From Paenibacillus sp. MAEPY2 (GTDB lineage: Bacteria; Bacillota; Bacilli; Paenibacillales; Paenibacillaceae), in assembly GCF_000499205.1 (NCBI RefSeq), contig NZ_AWUK01000045.1, forward strand, positions 1-64,000: DNA of 64,000 nt, given 5' to 3'. The position numbers and the translations under genes are program-made. Below, piece by piece: positions 7,578-15,838 of the stretch (position 1 is its first letter; every line of letters starts with the position of its first letter). Below the pieces are notes generated by a model. The model saw only the letters and a program-made list of their open reading frames with translations. It was not told the origin of the DNA and searched no databases.

Positions 7578-8021
7578 ATGAAAATCAACCCTGGATTCCG
7601 ACCGATGCAGAGTGGACTCAGTTCTTCCGATTCCGGCTCCAAACCGGTTCAATCCAAAAATTTCTCTGATATGATGAATCACCAGGGTGAACGGGCATCA
7701 CAGGCGGAACTTACCCGCCGATTAAGTGAGATCCAGATGCAGGGTGACCGTCTGTCTCGTTCCATGACCATTCGTGAATTGAAAGCATACAAGCAGCTTG
7801 TAAAAAGATTTCTGGAGGAAACGGTCCGCCGCGGTGTGTCCATGAAAGAGACGCGAGGATGGGATCGTCGGGGAAGAGGGAAGCGTTACAAGCTAATTGA
7901 TGAGATTGACTCTGCCTTATTATCTATGGCGGACGAGCTTTTGGAAACAGAGGAAGGCAAGATTACGTTATTACAGCAAGTGGGAGAAATTCGGGGAATG
8001 CTTATTAATTTAAGCTTCTGA
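7578..8021 (+). CDS. yaaR: YaaR family protein
   Basis: A 147-residue soluble protein of the DUF327/YaaR family: a variable, Ser-rich first 35 residues, then a helical body with ELKAYKQLVKRFLEETVRRG and RGRGKRYKLIDEIDSALLSMADELL. The function is unknown in the family. It lies between darA and holB as in B. subtilis, with only 9 bases to holB, so it is part of the tmk-holB operon. GAGAAAGCAGG upstream of the ATG serves as the ribosome binding site. Confidence 0.88.
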   Translation: MKINPGFRPMQSGLSSSDSGSKPVQSKNFSDMMNHQGERASQAELTRRLSEIQMQGDRLSRSMTIRELKAYKQLVKRFLEETVRRGVSMKETRGWDRRGRGKRYKLIDEIDSALLSMADELLETEEGKITLLQQVGEIRGMLINLSF

Positions 8022-8030
8022 GGAGGAAGT

Positions 8031-9002
8031 ATGTCCTTTCAACAAATTATGGGTCAACAGGCAGCCAAGCAGATGTTACAGAGTAGTTTGAGACGTCATG
8101 CCATAAGTCATGCCTATTTGTTTAGCGGACCATCCGGCAGTGGACAATTGCAGGCGGCGATAACATTTGCCAAAGCGATATTCTGTACAGAGCTTGAAGA
8201 TGATGCCTGCGGACAGTGTCTTGAATGTCGCAAGGTGGAACATGGAAATCATCCGGATCTAACTATGCTTGCACCGGATGGAAATAACATTAAAATTGAT
8301 CAAATTCGGGATCTGCAGCGTATCTTTTCGTACCGTTCAGAGGCAGGGCATCCCAAAGTATATATTATTGAACAAGCCGAGAAGATGACCGTACAGGCGG
8401 CCAACAGCTTGCTGAAGTTTCTGGAGGAACCTCAAGTGCCCGCGGTAGGCATATTGATTACGGATAACGGACAGGCAATGCTGCCTACCATCCGTTCACG
8501 CTCTCAATCGGTTCCTTTCAGTGCACTGAATCCGGAAGAGATGCTGCAATCACTGATTGCGGAAGGGCACCCTGGCAATCTGGCTCGCTCTGCCGTCCAT
8601 TTAGCGTCAGGACTGGAAGCATGTAGAGAAATTCTCCAGCAGAATTGGTTTGCAGAAATTAGAAACGTAATGTTACAATTAGGGAAGGAGTCCCTGGGTA
8701 GAGGAAGTACATCATTGATCTCTGCACAGCAGAAGCTTTTTAAAACCGGACTCTCAGAACACCTGGATACGATGCTTAGCCTGTTCCATTTATGGTTCAG
8801 GGATATGCTGTATGTCCAGTATGGTAGGCATGAACATATCGTTTTTATAGATCAGTTGGACATGCTGTCTCAGTTGGCTCATACCCGCAGCACCGAGCAG
8901 TGGGTTTCCTATATGGATATGGCCGCAGCATGCAGAAAAAAATTGCGTTTCAATGTCAATGGCCAGCTTTGTCTGGAGCAATTTTTGATCGGTTTGGCAT
9001 AA
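8031..9002 (+). CDS. holB: DNA polymerase III subunit delta prime
   Basis: Delta prime is the fixed subunit of the clamp loader that places the sliding clamp on DNA. The 323 residues contain the AAA+ core. The zinc module has Cys52, Cys60, Cys63 and Cys66. The Walker A position reads GPSGSGQL (residues 33-40), lacking the Lys-Thr pair; delta prime does not hydrolyse ATP, so this loss is compatible with function. The sensor-like region LLKFLEEPQVPA and the SRSQSVPF motif follow. GAGGAGG at 8020-8026 precedes the ATG, immediately after the yaaR stop. Confidence 0.93.
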   Translation: MSFQQIMGQQAAKQMLQSSLRRHAISHAYLFSGPSGSGQLQAAITFAKAIFCTELEDDACGQCLECRKVEHGNHPDLTMLAPDGNNIKIDQIRDLQRIFSYRSEAGHPKVYIIEQAEKMTVQAANSLLKFLEEPQVPAVGILITDNGQAMLPTIRSRSQSVPFSALNPEEMLQSLIAEGHPGNLARSAVHLASGLEACREILQQNWFAEIRNVMLQLGKESLGRGSTSLISAQQKLFKTGLSEHLDTMLSLFHLWFRDMLYVQYGRHEHIVFIDQLDMLSQLAHTRSTEQWVSYMDMAAACRKKLRFNVNGQLCLEQFLIGLA

Positions 9003-9119
9003 GAGTGGGAGAGGACAGATTTTGTTCCAATCATATGCAAACGGTTATAACTTCGGCGGGTTCCCTAAGAAGACAGGGCTTCAGACGAAGTGGGATTGGC
9101 TTACGAGGGGGTTAATTTT

Positions 9120-9920
9120 TTGTACAGTGTAGTGGGTGTCCGTTTCAAAAAAGCGGGCAAAATTTATTACTTCGATCCCCTGGACCTTCCCATTGAAAAA
9201 GAAAACTGCGTTATCGTGGAGACAGCGCGGGGGGTAGAGTACGGTAAGGTTGTCGTTGGCAAGAAAGAAGTAGGCGAGTCTGATGTGGTGTTGCCGCTCA
9301 AAAAGGTCATCCGGGTTGCGGGCGAGACAGATGCCCGTGTTGTAGATGAGAACAAGCGTGCAGCAAAAGAAGCATTCGGTACTTGTTTAAATAAAATCAA
9401 AGACCATGGCCTCAAAATGAAGCTGGTCGATGTGGAATTTACGTTTGATCGCAATAAAATTATTTTTTATTTTACAGCTGAAGGAAGAGTGGATTTCCGG
9501 GAGCTGGTCAAGGATCTGGCAAGCATTTTCCGGACACGGATCGAACTGAGACAGATCGGTGTACGTGATGAAGCAAAGATGCTTGGAGGGATTGGACCTT
9601 GCGGCCGAGTATTATGTTGTTCTTCCTGGCTGGGAGACTTTGAGCCGGTATCAATCAAGATGGCTAAAGATCAGAGCCTGTCACTGAATCCGACGAAAAT
9701 TTCCGGGTTGTGCGGAAGACTCATGTGTTGTCTGAAATTTGAGCATGATAACTATGAAAGTGTGAGAGAAGAATTGCCGGCTGTAGGCAAGTTGGTCGTC
9801 ACCTCTTTGGGTGAAGGAAAAGTTGTCGGCATCAATGCCGGTAATCGCACAGTCCATGTTCAACTGTTCGACATCAGTAAAGTCAAAGAACTTCCGCTGG
9901 ATGACGTCGTTATCAAGTAA
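9120..9920 (+). CDS. ricT: PSP1-domain protein RicT (YaaT)
   Basis: RicT forms the Y-complex with RicA (YmcA) and RicF (YlbF). The complex carries [4Fe-4S] clusters and is needed for RNase Y-dependent mRNA maturation, sporulation, competence and biofilm formation. About 266 residues from the TTG at 9120, which is preceded by GAGGGGG at 9105-9111; the frame is open to a GTG at 9090 but that start has no site. The PSP1 region has the Cys cluster GPCGRVLCC (Cys161, Cys166, Cys167) and SGLCGRLMCC about 35 residues later, the likely cluster ligands. It lies between holB and yabA as in B. subtilis. Confidence 0.94.
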   Translation: MYSVVGVRFKKAGKIYYFDPLDLPIEKENCVIVETARGVEYGKVVVGKKEVGESDVVLPLKKVIRVAGETDARVVDENKRAAKEAFGTCLNKIKDHGLKMKLVDVEFTFDRNKIIFYFTAEGRVDFRELVKDLASIFRTRIELRQIGVRDEAKMLGGIGPCGRVLCCSSWLGDFEPVSIKMAKDQSLSLNPTKISGLCGRLMCCLKFEHDNYESVREELPAVGKLVVTSLGEGKVVGINAGNRTVHVQLFDISKVKELPLDDVVIK

Positions 9921-9948
9921 ACCATAAAGGTTGCTTCGGGGTGGAAAC

Positions 9949-10317
9949 TTGGAAAAGAAAAATCTGTTTACGCACATTCATGAAATGGAAACCCAATTGG
10001 GTCAGTTGCACAGTGATTTAGGAGAGTTAAAAATGATTGTTAAAGAGCTGCTTGAGGATAATCAGCGGCTTACCATCGAGAATGAGCAGTTACGCAAACT
10101 GCTGAAGCGTGAGGCACCGGCAGATTTGCCCATCGCATCGGCGCTAGCTCCGGTAGCAAGGCCTGCAGGTCCGGCTACTGGTGAAGATGTTGTAGGTGAA
10201 GGGTATGATAATCTGGCTCGGTTGTATCACGAAGGATTCCATATCTGCAATGTCTATTATGGACATTTGCGGACGGAAGGCGATTGTCTGTTCTGCCTGT
10301 CTTTTTTGAATAAATGA
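9949..10317 (+). CDS. yabA: replication initiation control protein YabA
   Basis: YabA restrains initiation by binding DnaA and the DnaN clamp. The 122 residues show an N-terminal leucine-zipper coiled coil (about residues 1-60, ending NEQLRKLLKRE), a Pro/Ala linker, and a C-terminal zinc module with HICNVYYG and CLFC. The TTG at 9949 follows GGGGTGG at 9937-9943. Its gene is only 28 bases from ricT. The presence of a DnaA-box cluster at 1203-1286 in the same region is notable, because both would act on DnaA. Confidence 0.93.
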   Translation: MEKKNLFTHIHEMETQLGQLHSDLGELKMIVKELLEDNQRLTIENEQLRKLLKREAPADLPIASALAPVARPAGPATGEDVVGEGYDNLARLYHEGFHICNVYYGHLRTEGDCLFCLSFLNK

Positions 10318-10322
10318 AGTGG

Positions 10323-10349
10323 CCGTAGGGATCCCCTACGGTTTTTTTT
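10323..10349 (+). terminator. intrinsic terminator after yabA
   Basis: CCGTAGGG and CCCTACGG form an 8-bp perfect stem with a three-base loop, followed by eight T. Confidence 0.92.
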
Positions 10350-10402
10350 CAAGGTTAAGAACCTTGTCTGAGATATAGAGTACCGGAGGATGAGTGTATC
10401 AT

Positions 10403-11182
10403 ATGACAGAAAAATCAGTAAAATTGCAAGATTCGGAGCGAATCGACGATCTGCTCTCTCATGATTTGAAGATTATTCAAAGTGATGAAGTGTTTAGTTT
10501 CTCAATGGATGCGGTATTATTGGCCCGATTTGCTTCAGTACCCAAGCGTGGTCGTGTGCTTGATTTGTGTACAGGTAATGGGGTTGTTCCCATCCTGTTG
10601 ACCACACGAACGCAGGCGAGTCTGGAGGGCATTGAAATTCAGCCACGATTAGCGGATATGGCACGCCGGAGCGTACAGCTGAATGCATTGGAGGAATCGA
10701 TTACGATTCATGAAGGTGATCTGCGTGAACTTGTGAAAGAAACGGGCCATGCGGTATACGATGCCATAACAGTTAATCCTCCGTATATGCCGCTGAATGG
10801 AAGTGATCTCAAGATGAACAACCATCAGGCAATGGCACGCCATGAAATCGGGTGTACGCTGGAGGAAGTCATTCAGGCTTGTAATCGGCTGGTTCGTAAT
10901 GGCGGTAAAGTATCCATGGTTCATCGCCCGCAGCGTTTAGGCGAGATCATCTCTCTGATGCGTGAGTACAAACTTGAACCGAAGCGAATTCGGATGGTAC
11001 ATCCCCGTGCTCATTTGGAAGCCAATATGGTGTTGATTGAAGCACTCAAGGATGGAAAACCGGAGGTACGCATGCTTCCACCGCTGATTGTCTACAATGA
11101 AGAGGGGAAATACTGCGAAGAAATTATGGACATATATTACGGGGCACAGCATGTACAACATACAACGGAAGGAGGGTTATAG
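10403..11182 (+). CDS. trmN6: tRNA1(Val) (adenine-37-N6)-methyltransferase-like protein (YabB)
   Basis: A class I SAM-dependent methyltransferase of about 259 residues. Motif I is LDLCTGNGVVPILL (about residues 50-65) and the catalytic NPPY lies in VNPPYMPL, as in enzymes that methylate the N6 of adenine. In E. coli the homologue modifies A37 of tRNA-Val; the Bacillales members are assigned by homology. The start could also be the GTG at 10394; GGAGGA at 10385-10390 lies 3 bases before that GTG and 12 before the ATG. The stop TAG ends one base before the rsmI ATG, so the two genes are coupled. Confidence 0.88.
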   Translation: MTEKSVKLQDSERIDDLLSHDLKIIQSDEVFSFSMDAVLLARFASVPKRGRVLDLCTGNGVVPILLTTRTQASLEGIEIQPRLADMARRSVQLNALEESITIHEGDLRELVKETGHAVYDAITVNPPYMPLNGSDLKMNNHQAMARHEIGCTLEEVIQACNRLVRNGGKVSMVHRPQRLGEIISLMREYKLEPKRIRMVHPRAHLEANMVLIEALKDGKPEVRMLPPLIVYNEEGKYCEEIMDIYYGAQHVQHTTEGGL

Positions 11183-12064
11183 ATGACATTGCATATTCAG
11201 AAGAGCTACGCGGAGCAGTCGGGTGATGCCGGAAAATTATATCTGATAGGAACACCGATTGGTAATCTGGACGATATGACATTTCGAGCAATCAAAACAT
11301 TGCAGAGCTGTGACATCATTGCAGCAGAAGACACACGACAGACCCGAAAGCTGCTCACCCATTTTGAAATTACACCATCGATGTTGTTCAGTTACCATGA
11401 GCATAATAAGGGAGCCAGTGGGCCTGAACTAATACGCTATATAATAGAAGGAAAAAATTTGGCGCTCGTCAGTGATGCCGGTCTGCCGGCCATTTCGGAC
11501 CCTGGATCCGATCTTGTAAAACTTGCACTTGAAGCCGGAATTACGGTCATTCCCATTCCTGGAGCCAATGCAGCGTTATCAGCTCTAATCGTATCCGGTT
11601 TACCGACGGAGCGTTTCACATTCGGCGGTTTTTTGCCGCGGGAGAAAAAAGACATGCGAAAAGTGATGGAAGCTTTTAATGAGTCCAACGGTACTTTACT
11701 ATTTTATGAATCCCCTCACCGTATTCGCAAAACTTTGGCCTATCTCGAAGAGATTCTGGGTGATCGGTCGATTGTACTGGCACGTGAGCTGACGAAACGT
11801 CATGAGGAGTTCGCAAGAGGCAGTATCCAAGAGTGCATTGACTGGCTTGAGGAACATCCACCACTTGGGGAATATTGTTTGCTTGTAGAAGGCATCAGGG
11901 AAGAGGAGCGTAAGGCCGAGCGGGAAGCCTGGTGGCAACTGCTGTCTTTGGAGGATCATGTAAGTCATTATGAGAATGAAGGACTTAGTCGGAAAGATGC
12001 GATGAAGAAAACGGCAACGGATCGTGGTTTGACAAAACGAGATGTGTATAATGCTTTAATCTAA
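11183..12064 (+). CDS. rsmI: 16S rRNA 2'-O-methyltransferase (C1402)
   Basis: RsmI methylates the ribose of C1402 in 16S rRNA and so fine-tunes decoding in the P site. The 293 residues have the tetrapyrrole-methylase fold: the start YLIGTPIGNLDDMTFRAI, then AAEDTRQTRKLL, SDAGLPAISDPG, the IPGANA segment and FLPREKKDM. The C-terminal tail ends SRKDAMKKTATDRGLTKRDVYNAL, typical for Firmicutes. AAGGAGGGTT lies just before the ATG. Confidence 0.95.
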   Translation: MTLHIQKSYAEQSGDAGKLYLIGTPIGNLDDMTFRAIKTLQSCDIIAAEDTRQTRKLLTHFEITPSMLFSYHEHNKGASGPELIRYIIEGKNLALVSDAGLPAISDPGSDLVKLALEAGITVIPIPGANAALSALIVSGLPTERFTFGGFLPREKKDMRKVMEAFNESNGTLLFYESPHRIRKTLAYLEEILGDRSIVLARELTKRHEEFARGSIQECIDWLEEHPPLGEYCLLVEGIREEERKAEREAWWQLLSLEDHVSHYENEGLSRKDAMKKTATDRGLTKRDVYNALI

Positions 12065-12150
12065 TAACGGATCAACAAATATCTACTGGAATAGGGAACA
12101 TAAACTTAAAGGAACCTTAGACCCAACCTTAACGGATTATGAAAATAAGC

Positions 12151-12194
12151 AGAGCGGAGAAAATTTATTTCAAACGTCACCGCTCTTCTTTTTG
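12151..12194 (+). terminator. probable terminator after rsmI
   Basis: AGAGCGG at 12151-12157 pairs with CCGCTCT at 12180-12186, with a T-rich tail. The loop of 22 bases is long, so confidence is moderate. Confidence 0.6.
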
Positions 12195-12248
12195 AAGCTA
12201 AACAGACTCGTAGCTTAATCTATTGGGTAATGAAAACCATAATAAAGC

Positions 12249-12288
12249 AAAAAAATACCTTCCAGCGGTGGGGTTCACACCGGGAAGG
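12249..12288 (-). terminator. intrinsic terminator after abrB
   Basis: Read on the minus strand, CCTTCCCGGTG pairs with CACCGCTGGAAGG around a short loop, with two unpaired bases inside the stem, and is followed by a T-rich run (complement of the A run at 12249-12255). Confidence 0.82.
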
Positions 12289-12351
12289 CGATCAAGGAAT
12301 ATAAAAAGGTTAGAAATAACAATTTAATAAGACCAGTATACCTGATATTTC

Positions 12352-12606
12352 TTATTTTGTCACAGGTGCAGGGATTTCGGAAATACATTCGTTACAAACA
12401 ATTTTACCTTTGAAATAAGTAACGTTTTCTGCATTGCCACAGAAGATACAAGCTGGCTCGTATTTTTTCAACATGATACGCTCGCCGTCAACATAGATCT
12501 CAAGAGCATCTTTTTCACCAATACCGAGCGTACGGCGCAATTCGATTGGAATAACTACCCGTCCCAGTTCATCCACTTTTCTTACAATACCTGTTGATTT
12601 CATCAT
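12352..12606 (-). CDS. abrB: transition-state regulator AbrB
   Basis: AbrB is a tetrameric DNA-binding protein that represses stationary-phase and sporulation genes during growth. The first 50 residues are the swapped-hairpin DNA-binding domain (STGIVRKVDELGRVVIPIELRRTLGI), nearly identical to Bacillus AbrB. The tail is different: CIFC and CNEC about 18 residues apart form a probable zinc ribbon in place of the AbrB multimerisation domain. Total 84 residues. It has a sigma-A promoter at 12677-12705 and a Spo0A box shortly downstream, as expected for a gene repressed by phosphorylated Spo0A. Either of the two adjacent ATGs may be used. Confidence 0.94.
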   Translation of the reverse strand: MMKSTGIVRKVDELGRVVIPIELRRTLGIGEKDALEIYVDGERIMLKKYEPACIFCGNAENVTYFKGKIVCNECISEIPAPVTK

Positions 12607-12646
12607 TATAATCAGTGCTCCTCTCAGCTAACGATCATTGTCATTA

Positions 12647-12653
12647 TTCGACA
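12647..12653 (-). promoter_or_regulatory. Spo0A box in the abrB leader
   Basis: The complement reads TGTCGAA, the exact core of the Spo0A box, about 20 bases downstream of the predicted abrB start point. A weaker TTGTCAT lies next to it at 12639-12645 on the plus strand. B. subtilis abrB is repressed from 0A boxes in the same position relative to its start. Confidence 0.65.
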
Positions 12654-12676
12654 TTATTTTATGTTTTATGATACTC

Positions 12677-12705
12677 ATCATACCAACGATTCCCAAAACA
12701 GTCAA
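12677..12705 (-). promoter_or_regulatory. sigma-A promoter of abrB
   Basis: On the minus strand TTGACT (complement of 12700-12705) and TATGAT (complement of 12677-12682) are separated by exactly 17 bases. Transcription would begin near 12670. Confidence 0.8.
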
Positions 12706-12800
12706 CCTTAAAATTAGCTTAAAATAAAGGCTGTTTTTGATAAGATTACGAGTGGTAAGGGATTGGAAGCTATTTTTCGTATTTAAACATCCATGACAGC

Positions 12801-12862
12801 TTTGTCGATTTGGAAAACGACAAAATTACCTTATTCGACAAGATTCGTCAAAGCATGTCGAA
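12801..12862. promoter_or_regulatory. cluster of Spo0A-box-like sites before the HD gene
   Basis: Four sites lie in 62 bases. Exact TGTCGAA cores are at 12856-12862 (plus) and within 12834-12840 (minus). One-mismatch cores are TGTCGAT at 12802-12808 (plus) and TGTCGTT on the minus strand around 12816-12822. A -10-like TATTAT follows at 12873-12878. Control of the downstream gene by Spo0A is inference. Confidence 0.5.
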
Positions 12863-12924
12863 TCCTTGGTAGTATTATACTTAAAAGCGACAACTACAAA
12901 CGATATTTAAAGGAGTGAATAGAC

Positions 12925-14205
12925 ATGGAACAGCGTTTAACGGAAGAAAAGGTGTTTAAAGATCCGGTACATAATTATATCCATGTGCAAGATCCGATTA
13001 TATGGCAGTTGATCAACACGCCCGAGTTTCAACGTTTACGCCGAATCCGTCAATTAGGAACATCATTTCTTACTTTCCACGGTGCAGAGCACAGTCGCTT
13101 CTCACATTCCCTGGGTGTCTACGAAATTACGCGTAAGATTATTTCCCAGTTCGAAAGAAGTCACTATTCAGATTGGCCAAAGGAGGAAAAAACGGTAGCC
13201 CTTTGCGCAGCATTGCTCCATGATCTTGGACATGGGCCATTCTCTCACTCTATAGAAGAAGCTTTCGATATGAATCATGAGGATTGGACTTGTCGGATCA
13301 TTACAGGTGATACCGAAGTAGGGGCGATCTTAAGACGGTATGCTCCCGATTTCCCCGAGAAAGTGGCTTCAGTTATTCAAAAAACGTATGAAAAGCCCAT
13401 TGTTGTTAATTTGGTCACCAGTCCACTGGATGCGGACCGCATGGATTATTTGCTGCGGGATGCCTACTTCACAGGTGTAAATTATGGGACGATCGACCTT
13501 GACCGTATCCTGCGTATGCTGCGTCCATATCACGGACGAATCGTGGTTAAGGAGTCGGGCATGCATGCCGTGGAGGATTACTTGATGTCCAGGTACCAGA
13601 TGTACTGGCAAATTTACTTTCATCCGGTTACCCGAAGTTCGGAAATTATACTGCGGCAAATATTTAAGCGGGCGAAAAGTCTCATACAGCAAGGTTTCCA
13701 ATTCCGCTTCATGATCGATCCACTGCCCCAGTTATTCGAGGGAGATCTATCGGTGGACGAATATTTACAACTGGACGAAGCTTTGATTCAGACGGCATTT
13801 ATGCAGTGGCGCAAAGAGGACGATGCTGTTCTAAGTGAGTTATGCGAACGTTTTATAGATCGCAAATTATATAAGTATGTAGAGATTGAACAGATCGACG
13901 TAAACATGATTGAAGAGATTCGGGAAGCCTTCACTGTAGCAGGTCTCAATCCCGAGTATGATCTGGAAATTGATTTTCCATCGGATAATCCGTATGATGT
14001 GTTTCGTCCGGATGAATCGACGGACAAGCAAATTCTGCTGCTTGATCGGCAAGACAAGTTACATGAGTTGTCAGAGGTATCCGACATCGTCCGTTCAATC
14101 AGTGGTCTTCATCGGGGAAAACATCACTTGTATTATCCGCAAAATAAGGTGGATGCGATTGTTCATGAATTACCGTCCCATATACGCCCCTATTTCTCAC
14201 ATTAA
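12925..14205 (+). CDS. HD-domain phosphohydrolase (YwfO-like, dGTPase-related)
   Basis: The 426-residue protein belongs to the metal-dependent HD phosphohydrolases related to dGTP triphosphohydrolase. Seen: FQRLRRIRQLG, the metal-binding H of HSRFSHSLGVYE, the HD pair in LLHDLGHGPFSH (about residues 97-108), and the second D in LDADRMDYLLRDA. B. subtilis has a similar protein, YwfO, encoded elsewhere. The true substrate is not known from sequence. GGAGTG at 12912-12917 precedes the ATG. It replaces metS at this place in the gene order. The upstream region is dense in Spo0A-like boxes, so it may be controlled at the transition to sporulation. Confidence 0.88.
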   Translation: MEQRLTEEKVFKDPVHNYIHVQDPIIWQLINTPEFQRLRRIRQLGTSFLTFHGAEHSRFSHSLGVYEITRKIISQFERSHYSDWPKEEKTVALCAALLHDLGHGPFSHSIEEAFDMNHEDWTCRIITGDTEVGAILRRYAPDFPEKVASVIQKTYEKPIVVNLVTSPLDADRMDYLLRDAYFTGVNYGTIDLDRILRMLRPYHGRIVVKESGMHAVEDYLMSRYQMYWQIYFHPVTRSSEIILRQIFKRAKSLIQQGFQFRFMIDPLPQLFEGDLSVDEYLQLDEALIQTAFMQWRKEDDAVLSELCERFIDRKLYKYVEIEQIDVNMIEEIREAFTVAGLNPEYDLEIDFPSDNPYDVFRPDESTDKQILLLDRQDKLHELSEVSDIVRSISGLHRGKHHLYYPQNKVDAIVHELPSHIRPYFSH

Positions 14206-14534
14206 ATGGTGTGCAATGCTGTTGATGAGTCATGATGCAAAAGGCTTTCTAAAAGAGCTATTTTCATGATACAGTAATCTGCTTTAATGGAGAGTACATG
14301 TAGATCGACATAATTTTGTAATCAGAGCAATTAGAATACAACTCAGTCAGCTAAAATTAAGCAACATATAGATATGAAAGAACTCTTTCACTCTACATGT
14401 TGTGCTCAATGAACGAATGAAATGAAATATAGATAAAAGCACGATCTAATTAGTAATATTTATTTCTGGTTAAGATCTGCAGAGTGGATAAAGAAGAGAT
14501 TGTCGTTGATTCGACACGAAGGGAGAAATACAAA
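14206..14534. other. AT-rich intergenic region, nothing recognised
   Basis: No gene, no clear terminator and no known RNA motif is seen. The region before tatD is AT-rich and probably carries its promoter, but no good -35/-10 pair was found. Confidence 0.4.
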
Positions 14535-15305
14535 ATGATGTTGTTCGACACACATACCCACCTGGATGCTCCACAATTCGACGAGGACCGCGAGGAAATG
14601 ATTCAGCGTGCTGTGGATGCAGGCGTTGGCCGCATGATTAACGTAGGCTTTAACCGGGAGACCATTCCAACCACGATGAAGCTGGCTGAAACCTATGATT
14701 TTATATATGCGGCAGTAGGTTGGCACCCTGTAGATGCGATCACGATGCAGGAGGGTGATCTGGAATGGATTGCATCTTTATGCAAGCATGAAAAAGTGGT
14801 AGCCATTGGTGAAATTGGTCTGGACTATTATTGGGACACTTCGCCAAAAGAGGTTCAACATCGCATATTACGACAACAGATTGGACTGGCCCGTGAGTTG
14901 AATATGCCGATTGTCATTCACAACCGGGATGCGCATGAGGATATTGTAAAGATTCTGCGTGAAGAAAAGGCTGGAGAAGTAGGCGGTGTCATGCATTCGT
15001 TCTCTGGCAGCTGGGAAACGGCAAAAATGTGCCTAGATTTGGGCTTCCATCTTTCCTTCGGAGGGCCAATCACGTTCAAAAATGCGAAGCAGCCGAAAGA
15101 GGTACTTGAGAAGGTTCCTATGGACCGATTTTTCATCGAAACCGATGCTCCTTATTTGACACCTCACCCTTATCGTGGAAAACGTAATGAGACAGCGCAT
15201 GTACGTCTGGTTGCAGAAGCAGCTGCGGAAATTAAAGGCATTTCGGTAGAGGAAATTGCAGCAATAACGACCAGAAATGCCATGGAACGATTTGGGATTC
15301 GTTAA
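14535..15305 (+). CDS. tatD: TatD family metal-dependent DNase
   Basis: TatD proteins are two-metal TIM-barrel hydrolases with DNase activity, linked to repair and DNA clearance. In the 256-residue product the metal ligands are visible: DTHTHLDAPQFD at the start, GEIGLDYYW in the middle, IHNRDAHED, GGVMHSFSGSW, and ETDAPYLTPHPYRGKRNE near the end. AGGGAGAA at 14520-14527 lies 7 bases before the ATG at 14535; an upstream in-frame start at 14484 lacks a site. In B. subtilis yabD is also followed by yabE and rnmV. Confidence 0.93.
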   Translation: MMLFDTHTHLDAPQFDEDREEMIQRAVDAGVGRMINVGFNRETIPTTMKLAETYDFIYAAVGWHPVDAITMQEGDLEWIASLCKHEKVVAIGEIGLDYYWDTSPKEVQHRILRQQIGLARELNMPIVIHNRDAHEDIVKILREEKAGEVGGVMHSFSGSWETAKMCLDLGFHLSFGGPITFKNAKQPKEVLEKVPMDRFFIETDAPYLTPHPYRGKRNETAHVRLVAEAAAEIKGISVEEIAAITTRNAMERFGIR

Positions 15306-15539
15306 AATATCGAGCAAAACGGGTGAAAAAGTGAGTTAGACGGAGTTAATTTGCTTTTTGATCCAAATAAATCAAGAATATTACAATATTTTAACCAAAT
15401 ATTTAGAAAAACGTACTTGAACAACGCTTTACAACATGCATAGAAACAGGATATCATCTTTTCAGTGAATTGTTGTGCGGAAAATTGGACAGATGTTCGG
15501 GGGATGAACAAAGGGACACTTTCCGATGAAACAACATTA

Positions 15540-15815
15540 CTTTCATGAATCAGTCTCGCTGAGTCTCCGTTAACGGAGAGCGGGGGAACCAATAGGGCTT
15601 AAACATCGGTGATTGTAGCCGATGCGCAATATGCGCTGACCCAAAAGCAGCGTATAAATCTGCGAAGCCGTATTTGATTTCTTCTTTGGGTCTCGGGGTG
15701 AATTCAAGGGCGTCCGCCATGAGCGGGTGACCGGAGATAGGGCGGCTCTCTTTCGCCCGAACCCGACAGCTAACCTCGCAAGCGGAAAAAGAGAGGCAAC
15801 CTCGTGCATGAATTT
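15540..15815 (+). ncRNA. cyclic-di-AMP (ydaO/yuaA) riboswitch
   Basis: The conserved blocks of the ydaO aptamer occur in order: CGCTGAGTC then GAGCGGGGGAACCAAT (from 15557), GGGGTGAATTC (15692-15702), AGCGGGTGACC, then CCGAACCCGACAGCTAACCTCG with AAGCGG and GAGAGGC. TTCATG at about 15542 can pair with CATGAA near 15807-15812 to close P1. In the known class c-di-AMP binding favours termination, and a terminator follows at 15839. The regulated gene is yabE, a cell wall protein, which fits the usual targets of this class. Confidence 0.93.
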
Positions 15816-15838
15816 CCGATATTCAGAATCATTCGGAA

